DNA of 6,044 nt, taken from positions 1-6,044 of the forward strand of contig CACXGR010000198.1 of the NCBI GenBank assembly GCA_902767235.1. Direction: 5' to 3'. The notes beneath the pieces are model-generated. The model did not search any database and was not told where the DNA came from. It was given only the letters and a program-made list of their open reading frames with translations. Origin of the DNA: an uncultured Lachnospiraceae bacterium (GTDB lineage: Bacteria; Bacillota; Clostridia; Lachnospirales; Lachnospiraceae). This document shows positions 1-5,822 of this stretch, one piece after another; the stretch's first letter is position 1; each line of letters opens with the position of its first letter. Both the position numbers and the translations under genes were made by a program.

Positions 1-1575
1 ATCGACGACTGGTACTGCCCGCCGGCCGCGGACGATACCCGCGAGCACTACGGCGGCGATCTGCAGGGGGTTATAGACAAGCTTGACTATCTGGAAAATC
101 TCGGGATCGAAGCCATCTATTTCAATCCGCTCTTTGTCTCACCATCCAATCACAAATACGACACCCAGGACTACGATCACATAGACCCCCACTTCGGCAA
201 AATAGTGTACGACACAGGCACAGCGCTGCCCCCGGGCGAGCTCGTCAATGATGAAGCTTCCAAATACAGAGCGCGCGTGACGGACATAAGGAATCTGGAG
301 GCCGGCGACCGGCTCTTTGCAAACCTGGTCAGAGAGGCGCACAAGCGGGGGATCCGCGTGATCCTGGACGGCGTCTTCAACCACTGCGGCGACTTTCACA
401 GGTGGATGGACCGGCAGAAGATCTACATGAACACAGGCAGCAATCCGCCCGGCGCCTATGGGAGAAAAGACTCGCCTTTTCATGCATATTTTGACTTCAG
501 AGAGGACAGCTGGCCCGACAACGGCTCCTACGAGAGCTGGTGGGGATTTGAGACGCTGCCAAAGCTCAACTATGAGGGATCAGAGAGACTCTGTCAGGAG
601 ATCCTGAGGATAGCGGCCAAGTGGGTGTCACCGCCCTACAGCGCAGACGGATGGCGTCTGGACGTGGCGGCGGACTTGGGTCACTCCGAGGCCTTCAATC
701 ACAAATTCTGGAAGCGATTCAGAAAGGTCGTCAAGGAGGCTAATCCCGAGGCGGTCATCATCGCCGAGAATTATTCCGAGTCCGCCAAGTGGCTCCGCGG
801 AGATGAATGGGACACCATCATGAACTACGAGGGCTTCATGGAGCCGCTGAGCTGGTTTTTGACAGGGATGGAAAAGCACAGCGATTCCTTCCGCAAAGAG
901 ATGCTGGGGGACCCGGACAAGTTCTGGGAAGCCATGGCCTTTAAAGAGCAGGAGGACATGCCCCAGGCGCCGCTCATGTGCAGCATGAACCAGCTGTCCA
1001 ACCACGACCACTCCCGCTTCATGACCAGAACGACGCGCAAAGTGGGACGCCTGGCGGACCTGGGAACGGAAGCGGCTTCCATGGGCATCCGCGAGGCGGT
1101 CTTCAGGGAGGCGGCAGTGGTGCAGATGACCTGGCCCGGTGCGCCCACCCTGTATTACGGAGATGAGGCGGGGCTGTGCGGATTTACCGATCCGGACTGC
1201 CGAAGGACCTACCCCTGGGGCCGCGAGGACAAGGAGCTGATCCGCTTCCACAGGGAACTGATCCGCATGCGGAAGGAGACGTCCTGCCTCAGGAACGGAT
1301 CCCTGATCCGGCTGACAGATGCGCCGGGGATGCTCTCTTACGGGCGCTTTGACAAGGAATCATCGGCGGTCGTGATCGTGAACAACAGGGAGACGCCTAT
1401 GAAGGTGAGGATCCCGGTGATCTACGCCGGCGTGCCGGCAGATGCGAACATGAAGCTGCGTTTTCAGACCAGAAGGAACGGATTTCTTGCCTATCCCAGG
1501 ACGATCTACCGGGTGCGGGACGGAATCCTGAGGATGGAGATGCCGCCGGAGTCGGCGGCGGTACTGCTGTGGTGA
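1..1575 (+). CDS. GH13 alpha-glucan hydrolase, neopullulanase/cyclomaltodextrinase-like (5' end missing)
   Basis: The reading frame is open from base 1 to the TGA at 1573-1575, giving the last 524 residues; the start and any N-terminal starch-binding (CBM34-like) domain or signal peptide lie outside the window. All GH13 signatures are present (residues counted from the window edge): YGGDLQG near 18, VILDGVFNH at 121-129 (region I, Asp123, His128), LPKLN at 186-190 (the region V motif of the neopullulanase group, usually MPKLN), GWRLDVA with Arg219 and nucleophile Asp221, IIAENY with acid/base Glu256, and SNHDHSR with His335 and transition-state stabiliser Asp336. Then comes GAPTLYYGDE and a beta-rich C-terminal domain. 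The family hydrolyses alpha-1,4 bonds, and sometimes alpha-1,6 bonds, in maltodextrins, cyclodextrins or pullulan. About 36 extra residues (near 61-96) separate the YDHIDPHFG segment from the helix before region I. Exact substrate and location (cytoplasmic or secreted) cannot be told. A strong terminator follows, so it is transcribed separately from the next gene. Confidence 0.93.
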   Translation: MDDWYCPPAADDTREHYGGDLQGVIDKLDYLENLGIEAIYFNPLFVSPSNHKYDTQDYDHIDPHFGKIVYDTGTALPPGELVNDEASKYRARVTDIRNLEAGDRLFANLVREAHKRGIRVILDGVFNHCGDFHRWMDRQKIYMNTGSNPPGAYGRKDSPFHAYFDFREDSWPDNGSYESWWGFETLPKLNYEGSERLCQEILRIAAKWVSPPYSADGWRLDVAADLGHSEAFNHKFWKRFRKVVKEANPEAVIIAENYSESAKWLRGDEWDTIMNYEGFMEPLSWFLTGMEKHSDSFRKEMLGDPDKFWEAMAFKEQEDMPQAPLMCSMNQLSNHDHSRFMTRTTRKVGRLADLGTEAASMGIREAVFREAAVVQMTWPGAPTLYYGDEAGLCGFTDPDCRRTYPWGREDKELIRFHRELIRMRKETSCLRNGSLIRLTDAPGMLSYGRFDKESSAVVIVNNRETPMKVRIPVIYAGVPADANMKLRFQTRRNGFLAYPRTIYRVRDGILRMEMPPESAAVLLW

Positions 1576-1581
1576 GCGAAG

Positions 1582-1615
1582 AGAGCTGCGGGCGCGATCC
1601 CGCAGCTCTTTTTTT
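1582..1615 (+). terminator. Rho-independent terminator of the neopullulanase-like gene
   Basis: An uninterrupted 10-bp stem, GAGCTGCGGG (1583-1592) pairing with CCCGCAGCTC (1599-1608), closes a 6-nt loop. An extra A-T pair (1582 with 1609) is possible. Seven T residues follow at 1609-1615. It begins 7 nt after the stop codon, so it should end transcription of the GH13 gene and insulate the downstream operon. Confidence 0.95.
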
Positions 1616-1748
1616 GGTTTGCGCGCCATGGACGCGCTTTAACGGGTAAAAGCCCCCTTGGGCTGTGATATGAGCATCCTACAAAATGCACAAAAAGAGA
1701 GCAGCAGTTTCGGCGTTATCAAAATTGCGCATAGCCGCCGGATTCCTT
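1616..1748. other. Intergenic stretch with two short hairpins
   Basis: No gene is visible between the terminator and the next promoter. Two small inverted repeats follow the terminator: GCGCG (1621-1625) with CGCGC (1633-1637), followed by TTT, and AGCCC (1651-1655) with GGGCT (1660-1664). Each has only a 5-bp stem, so any role as back-up terminator or mRNA structure is weakly supported. The rest, up to the -10 box, holds the putative -35 element. Confidence 0.35.
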
Positions 1749-1754
1749 TATAAT
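1725..1754 (+). promoter_or_regulatory. Sigma-A-type promoter of the amylosucrase-like operon
   Basis: A perfect TATAAT -10 box lies at 1749-1754. The best -35 candidate is TTGCGC at 1725-1730 with an 18-bp spacer; it matches TTGACA only in TTG, so the promoter may depend mostly on its -10 box. The predicted start of transcription, near 1761, falls inside the adjoining operator. The leader would be roughly 40 nt long. Confidence 0.7.
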
Positions 1755-1767
1755 GAAAACGATTACA
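1754..1767 (+). promoter_or_regulatory. LacI/CcpA-type operator (cre-like), copy 1
   Basis: TGAAAACGATTACA is a CG-centred imperfect palindrome (half-sites TGAAAAC and TGTAATC) that fits the published cre consensus TGWAANCGNTNWCA at every position. It overlaps the last base of the TATAAT box and covers the expected transcription start, so a bound repressor would block RNA polymerase. The same 14 bases recur at 5760-5773 before the PTS gene. The natural candidate binder is the LacI-family protein encoded at 3775-4776. Binding by a global CcpA, instead or in addition, cannot be excluded. Confidence 0.85.
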
Positions 1768-1786
1768 AAACTTAAATGCCATAAAT

Positions 1787-1794
1787 GAGGGAGG
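1787..1794 (+). promoter_or_regulatory. Ribosome binding site of the amylosucrase-like gene
   Basis: GAGGGAGG ends 7 nt before the ATG at 1802. It fixes that codon as the start. Confidence 0.85.
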
Positions 1795-1801
1795 AAACCG
1801 C

Positions 1802-3700
1802 ATGTTTGAAGATAAGAAATGGGATCTCACTTTCAAGAATCGCCTGACCAGGCACTATGATGAGATGAAGTGGCTGTACAGCGAGCTCTATCACAATGAC
1901 CAGAAGGCCTTTGACTACTTCTGCGATATGATGTACGAGTACTACGAGAAGCGCAGCCCGCTTCTGAAGGAATGGGATGAGGCGAGAGAGGCCGCACCGG
2001 ACTGGTACAAGGGAAATGACATGCTGGGCATGCTCATGTACACCAACTGCTTTGCCGGAAACCTCAAGGGAGTCAGGAACCATCTGGACTACATACAGGA
2101 GTGCGGCGTCAACTATCTGCACCTGATGCCTCTTCTGGAGAGCCCCAAGGACAGAAGCGACGGCGGCTATGCCGTCTCCGACTTCCGCAAAGTGCAGCCG
2201 GACCTGGGCACCATGGAGGATCTGGCGGATCTGGCTGACGACTGCCATACCCGCGGCATGTGCGTCTGCCTGGACTTTGTCATGAACCATACCAGCGAGG
2301 ACCACGAGTGGGCGAGGCGCGCCAAAGCCGGCGAGAAGGAGTACCAGGACAGATACTTCTTCTACGACGACTGGACCATCCCCAACGAGTTTGAAAAGAC
2401 CGTTCCCCAGGTGTTCCCCCAGACAGCGCCCGGCAACTTCTCCTGGTGCGAGGAAGCCGGCAAAGTAGTGATGACCACCTTCTGGCCCTACCAGTGGGAT
2501 CTGAATTACGCAAACCCCGTCGTCTTCAATGACATGACGGCGGATATGCTCAACCTCTGCAACCACGGCGTCGATATCATCCGCCTGGACGCAACGCCTT
2601 ACATCTGGAAAGAGATCGGCACATCCTGCCGCAACCTCCCCCAGGTACACACACTGGTCCGCCTCATGCACATGGCTTCCGAGGTGGTCTGCCCCGGAAC
2701 GCTTCTCCTGGGCGAAGTGGTCATGGAACCCAGCAAGGTCGTTCCCTATTTTGGCACGCTGGACAAGCCGGAGTGCCATATGCTCTACAACGTGACCACC
2801 ATGGCCAGCACATGGCACACGGTGGCGACCCGCGACGTGCGCCTGCTCCGCCATCAGATGGAAGCTGTGTTCGCGCTGCCGCACCAGTACACATTCCTCA
2901 ATTATCTGCGCTGCCACGACGACATCGGATGGGGACTGGATTACGACTACCTCAGGCAGTTCGGCACGACCGAAGTGCCCCACAAGAAATACCTCAATGA
3001 CTACCTGACCGGCAAGGGCTGGGGCAGCGACGCCCGCGGCGAGCTCTACAACGACGATCCGCGCCTGGGCGATGCCAGACTGTGCGGGACCACGGCTTCC
3101 CTCTGCGGGATCGAGGCCGCGGAATATGAGAAGGACGACCGGAAGCTCGACAGCAGCATCAAGCTCGACATCATGCTGCACGCCTTCCTCCTGACCCAGA
3201 GCGGCATCCCGGTCCTGTACGCGGGCGACGAGATCGGCCAGCTCAACGACTACACCTACCACGATGACCCGATCAAGGCGGACGACAGCCGCTATCTCCA
3301 CAGAGGAAATATGAACTGGGACAGCGCGGCGAGGCGAAATGTCGAGGGCACCAGGGAGAACCGCATCTTCAAGGCGCTCCGCCAGCTGGAGGAGATCCGC
3401 GCCGAGTACTGCGTATTCGAGAACGATGCGGACGCGTGGATCATAGAGCCCTGGAATGACCACATCCTTGGGATCGGCAGATACTATAACGGCGAGAAGC
3501 TGCTCGCCTTCTTCAACTTCAGCGAGAACGAACAGACTGCATGGGTCAATGAGATGGAGGATTACTATGACCTTGTCACGGGAGAGGCCAAAGCCGCCAA
3601 GGCGGTCACCATCCCCGGACACAGTTTTGTGTGGCTCATGACCACCTTCAACAAGCCTTTTGTCAAAAAACAGCATCCCAGGATCGACCGCAAGGCGTAA
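1802..3700 (+). CDS. Amylosucrase-like GH13_4 sucrose-cleaving glucosyltransferase/hydrolase
   Basis: 632 residues, close to the 636 of Neisseria polysaccharea amylosucrase (NpAS), and alignable by eye along nearly its whole length. It has a helical N domain (1 to about 74), a (beta/alpha)8 barrel with inserted B (about 161-237) and B' (about 375-440) domains, and a C-terminal beta domain (about 543-628). Catalytic residues are Asp263 in IIRLDA, Glu305 in LLLGEV and Asp373 in the subfamily hallmark CHDDIGW. Residues matching the NpAS sucrose pocket are also kept: Asp120, Tyr123, His163, Phe227, Arg261, His372, Asp374, Arg426 and Arg497. The family splits sucrose, moving glucose onto an alpha-1,4-glucan or onto water and releasing fructose. 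No signal peptide is seen, so it should be cytoplasmic. Polymerase and hydrolase (sucrose hydrolase) members share these residues, so the main product is uncertain. It is first in a probable operon with the regulator and the HAD phosphatase, under an operator-controlled promoter. The gene has no TTA, CTA or TCA codons. Confidence 0.92.
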   Translation: MFEDKKWDLTFKNRLTRHYDEMKWLYSELYHNDQKAFDYFCDMMYEYYEKRSPLLKEWDEAREAAPDWYKGNDMLGMLMYTNCFAGNLKGVRNHLDYIQECGVNYLHLMPLLESPKDRSDGGYAVSDFRKVQPDLGTMEDLADLADDCHTRGMCVCLDFVMNHTSEDHEWARRAKAGEKEYQDRYFFYDDWTIPNEFEKTVPQVFPQTAPGNFSWCEEAGKVVMTTFWPYQWDLNYANPVVFNDMTADMLNLCNHGVDIIRLDATPYIWKEIGTSCRNLPQVHTLVRLMHMASEVVCPGTLLLGEVVMEPSKVVPYFGTLDKPECHMLYNVTTMASTWHTVATRDVRLLRHQMEAVFALPHQYTFLNYLRCHDDIGWGLDYDYLRQFGTTEVPHKKYLNDYLTGKGWGSDARGELYNDDPRLGDARLCGTTASLCGIEAAEYEKDDRKLDSSIKLDIMLHAFLLTQSGIPVLYAGDEIGQLNDYTYHDDPIKADDSRYLHRGNMNWDSAARRNVEGTRENRIFKALRQLEEIRAEYCVFENDADAWIIEPWNDHILGIGRYYNGEKLLAFFNFSENEQTAWVNEMEDYYDLVTGEAKAAKAVTIPGHSFVWLMTTFNKPFVKKQHPRIDRKA

Positions 3701-3774
3701 GGAAATGAGCAGCCTATCTGAGAAAGACAGCTTGAAGCAGATACAGTACCTATAGTTTCTGAACGAGGTCGAAA
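3701..3774. other. Short intergenic spacer without clear promoter or terminator
   Basis: These 74 nt link the amylosucrase-like gene to the regulator. There is an inverted repeat TATCTG (3715-3720) / CAGATA (3738-3743) around a 17-nt loop but no T-tract, so it does not look like a terminator. TATAGT at 3751-3756 resembles a -10 box but has no well-spaced -35 partner. No copy of the 14-bp operator is present. The simplest reading is read-through from the upstream gene. GAGG at 3765-3768, 6 nt before the ATG, serves the regulator. Confidence 0.5.
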
Positions 3775-4776
3775 ATGACGATCAAAGAAGTAGCCAGGCT
3801 GGCGGGAGTTTCTTCCGCGGCAGTCAGCAGGTACCTCAACGGAGGACCTCTCAGCAAAGAAAAAAAAGAACGTATCTCCCGGGCGATCGATGAGACCGGT
3901 TACCGCCCCAACCTCATGGCCAAGACCATGAGGACGGGAAAGGTGAAGGTGGTCGGGATCATCGTGCCGAGAATCTTCTCAGAGTCCGTCAACCAGATCA
4001 TGGACGGGATCGTGGAAGAACTCAGGGAAAGAGACTATATGACCCTGCTCGGCTACTCCGACTCGAAAAAGGACAGGGAACTTCAATATCTGAGTATCAT
4101 GCAGAGCAACCGCGTGGCGGGGATCATCCTCATGGCTACGACGCTGAGCGAGATCAAAAGGCAGACGCTGGAAAGCTGCAGCGTCCCTCTGGTGATCACC
4201 GGACAGGAATTAGAAGGCCTGCCCTGCGTATTCCACGACGACAGGGGCGCCGTGCGGGAGCTCACCGCCCGCATGATCGAAAAAGGGAGAAAGAGGATCG
4301 TATACATCGGTGTGACGGAAGAGGACAGAGCCGCAGGTCTTGAGCGGCGCATCGGCGTACAGGAGGCGCTGAGAGCGGCCGGTCTTGACGCCGAAGGCCT
4401 TCCCTGTGAGACTGCCGATTTCAACGCGCAGAGCGGGTACGAGGCGATGTGCCGTCTTCTGGACCGCTGCCCGGAACCGGACGGCGTCATCTGTGCCACG
4501 GATATCATCGCGCACGGAGCTATGAAGGCGCTCAAGGAGAGGGGCATGAAGATCCCGGAGGATGTGAGCATAGCCGGAGTCGGAGACAACTGGGCGGATA
4601 TGATCTCGGTCCCCACACTGACGACGGCCCGGCTGCATCAGAGACGCTGCGGAGCCGAAGCGGCGCGCATACTGCTGTCCATGATCGAAGGCGAAGAGCC
4701 GGGTGAACAGAAGACCGATACTAGTGACCGTAAGGTCAGGCTCGGGTACGGGATCATCGAGAGAGAGTCCCTCTGA
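3775..4776 (+). CDS. LacI/GalR-family transcriptional repressor, probably of the local sucrose regulon (ScrR-like)
   Basis: 333 residues, the usual length for the family. The N-terminal helix-turn-helix (residues 3-22, IKEVARLAGVSSAAVSRYLN) is followed by the hinge (RPNLMAKTMRTGK, 44-56) and a periplasmic-binding-protein-like effector domain beginning at VVGIIVP (59-65). That domain carries typical later motifs such as GVICATDIIAHGAMKAL and IPEDVSIAGVGDN. The recognition helix presents Ser14, Ala15 and Arg19. Ala and Arg occupy the same places in CcpA (VSMATVSR), which fits a CG-centred operator of the type found twice here. The hinge position usually held by the minor-groove Leu is Met52. 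The start has GAGG 6 nt upstream. It probably represses its own operon through the 1754 site and the PTS gene through the 5760 site, with a sucrose-related effector relieving repression; this is inferred from position. The effector is not readable from sequence. Confidence 0.9.
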   Translation: MTIKEVARLAGVSSAAVSRYLNGGPLSKEKKERISRAIDETGYRPNLMAKTMRTGKVKVVGIIVPRIFSESVNQIMDGIVEELRERDYMTLLGYSDSKKDRELQYLSIMQSNRVAGIILMATTLSEIKRQTLESCSVPLVITGQELEGLPCVFHDDRGAVRELTARMIEKGRKRIVYIGVTEEDRAAGLERRIGVQEALRAAGLDAEGLPCETADFNAQSGYEAMCRLLDRCPEPDGVICATDIIAHGAMKALKERGMKIPEDVSIAGVGDNWADMISVPTLTTARLHQRRCGAEAARILLSMIEGEEPGEQKTDTSDRKVRLGYGIIERESL

Positions 4777-4817
4777 CCGATCCGGACCGGGAGACATGAA
4801 CGATAAAAAGGAGTGAA

Positions 4818-5660
4818 ATGACTGGAAAACTGATATTTCTCGACATCGACGGAACACTGACGCAGCCGGGACACAATGAACCGCCCGAGAGCGCGCTCGC
4901 TGCGATCAGAGAGGCGCAGAAGAGGGGACATAAAGTCTTTCTGTGCTCGGGAAGGAACCCCGGCATGTTGGCGCCGCTGTTAAAATATGGCTTCGACGGC
5001 TATATTTCCTGCGCCGGCGGATATATCAAAGTGGGAGAGGATCTGATCTACGACATGCCCATGACCGAAGAGGAGAGGAAAACGGCAGTGGAAAAGCTGC
5101 ACGAGAAGGGCGTCTTCTGCACCATCGAGGGCAGGGACGGGGCTTTCGGAGATTCCGACCTCGGCGCCTTCATAGAGAATTCCCTGGGATCGGACAGCAA
5201 AGGAAACAGCGAGATCGAGCGCTGGCGCAAAGCGCTGGCGGGCAGCCTGGGCATCCGCCCTATGGAGGAATACGACGGAAGCGATATCTACAAGGTGGTC
5301 ATCATGTGCCTGCACCCGGAGCAGCTGGCGCCGGCCAGGGAGGCGCTGGAGGACCGCTACAACTTCTGCATCCAGGAGATCACGGACCCTTCCCACCGCT
5401 GCATCAACGGAGAGCTGATCAACCGCAAATACGACAAGGGCCGCGCGATCCTGCGGATCTGCGAGCATCTGGGCGTGCCGGTTTCCGACACCGTCGGATT
5501 CGGCGACAGCATGAACGACCTGGAGATGATCCAGACGGTCGGTACCAGCGTCTGCATGGCCAACGGCTCCGATGCCCTCAAGAAGATCAGCGATATCGTG
5601 TGTCCCTCCGTGGAGGAGGACGGCATGGCCAAGGCCTTCGCGCAGCTCGGGCTGGCTTAA
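4818..5660 (+). CDS. Cof-type HAD-IIB hydrolase, probable sugar-phosphate phosphatase
   Basis: 280 residues, normal for the Cof/HAD-IIB family of cytoplasmic Mg-dependent phosphatases. All four motifs are intact: motif I LDIDGTLT with nucleophile Asp9 and acid/base Asp11; motif II Ser44 in LCSGRN; motif III Lys207 in KYDKGRA; motif IV GFGDSMND with Asp230 and Asp234. The type IIB cap lies between motifs II and III, roughly residues 80-190. Family members act on small phosphorylated metabolites and are often promiscuous; sucrose-phosphate and trehalose-phosphate phosphatases belong to the same HAD-IIB class. AAGGAG (4808-4813) lies 4 nt before the ATG. The gene starts 41 nt after the regulator with no terminator between, so it is likely in the amylosucrase operon. 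Context suggests a phosphate ester formed by the neighbouring PTS, possibly sucrose-6-phosphate, but general sugar-phosphate detoxification is equally possible. Confidence 0.9.
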   Translation: MTGKLIFLDIDGTLTQPGHNEPPESALAAIREAQKRGHKVFLCSGRNPGMLAPLLKYGFDGYISCAGGYIKVGEDLIYDMPMTEEERKTAVEKLHEKGVFCTIEGRDGAFGDSDLGAFIENSLGSDSKGNSEIERWRKALAGSLGIRPMEEYDGSDIYKVVIMCLHPEQLAPAREALEDRYNFCIQEITDPSHRCINGELINRKYDKGRAILRICEHLGVPVSDTVGFGDSMNDLEMIQTVGTSVCMANGSDALKKISDIVCPSVEEDGMAKAFAQLGLA

Positions 5661-5682
5661 AAAGGCGTTAGATATTTTGCAC

Positions 5683-5702
5683 AAATTGGCACGGCCAATT
5701 TT
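5683..5702 (+). terminator. Weak terminator or palindrome after the HAD gene
   Basis: AAATTGGC (5683-5690) pairs with GCCAATTT (5694-5701) around a 3-nt loop, ACG. The stem is AT-rich and only four T residues (5699-5702) are available, partly inside the stem, so termination may be inefficient and some transcripts could run on into the PTS gene. The TTGGC-ACG-GCCAA core could instead be a protein-binding palindrome. Confidence 0.5.
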
Positions 5703-5716
5703 AATGGAAAATACAG

Positions 5717-5745
5717 TTTACATACAATAAATATTAAATTAAAAT
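5717..5745 (+). promoter_or_regulatory. Sigma-A-type promoter of the PTS gene
   Basis: TTTACA (5717-5722, five of six consensus bases) and TAAAAT (5740-5745, five of six) are separated by exactly 17 bp in a very AT-rich stretch. Transcription should begin near 5752, giving a leader of about 70 nt. The operator at 5760 lies just downstream of this start. Confidence 0.78.
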
Positions 5746-5759
5746 AAAATAACGAGGAC

Positions 5760-5773
5760 TGAAAACGATTACA
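5760..5773 (+). promoter_or_regulatory. LacI/CcpA-type operator (cre-like), copy 2
   Basis: TGAAAACGATTACA, identical in all 14 bases and in the same orientation to the site at 1754-1767; the flanks differ, so this is not a longer duplicated segment. It begins about 8 nt downstream of the predicted transcription start, where a repressor would block promoter clearance or early elongation. Together the two copies define a small regulon joining the amylosucrase operon and the permease. Confidence 0.85.
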
Positions 5774-5805
5774 GTTATTGGTCCGAAACCCGAAAACCTA
5801 TCTTG

Positions 5806-5814
5806 AAAGGGAGG
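5806..5814 (+). promoter_or_regulatory. Ribosome binding site of the PTS gene
   Basis: AAAGGGAGG ends 8 nt before the ATG at 5823, a strong Shine-Dalgarno match that fixes the start codon. Confidence 0.85.
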
Positions 5815-5822
5815 AACTATTT

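Noticed and set aside
205..207. ATG as a possible start of the first GH13 gene.
   Set aside because: The frame is open and clearly GH13-like (YGGDLQG, LGIEAIYFNPLF) from base 1, so this Met is internal and the true start lies upstream of the window.
628..1251. A 207-codon minus-strand open frame inside the neopullulanase-like gene.
   Set aside because: Shadow of a well-supported GH13 coding region that includes its catalytic residues; no recognisable protein.
1772..3676. A 634-codon open frame on the minus strand covering almost the entire amylosucrase-like gene.
   Set aside because: It is exactly in register with the sense codons, where antisense stops correspond to sense TTA, CTA and TCA. 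The real gene avoids these rare codons, so the frame stays open as a by-product of codon bias. The encoded protein has no recognisable domain and the sense product has intact catalytic motifs.
3751..3756. TATAGT as a -10 box for the regulator gene.
   Set aside because: The nearest -35-like hexamer, TTGAAG at 3732-3737, leaves only a 13-bp spacer, and no extended -10 TG is present. Kept only as a weak possibility.
4943..5671. A 242-codon open frame on the plus strand overlapping the HAD gene.
   Set aside because: Its product is a low-complexity run rich in Arg, Gly, Gln and Pro, typical of a shifted frame in GC-rich DNA. The HAD frame has a ribosome binding site and all four family motifs.
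4980..5684. A 234-codon minus-strand open frame opposite the HAD gene.
   Set aside because: It is in the codon-for-codon antisense register of the HAD gene and is explained by avoidance of TTA, CTA and TCA; no homology or ribosome binding site supports it.
5774..5822. A possible SacT/SacY-type antiterminator (RAT) target or riboswitch in the PTS leader.
   Set aside because: The leader is short, has no overlapping terminator hairpin, and shows no resemblance to a RAT sequence; the operator already explains regulation.
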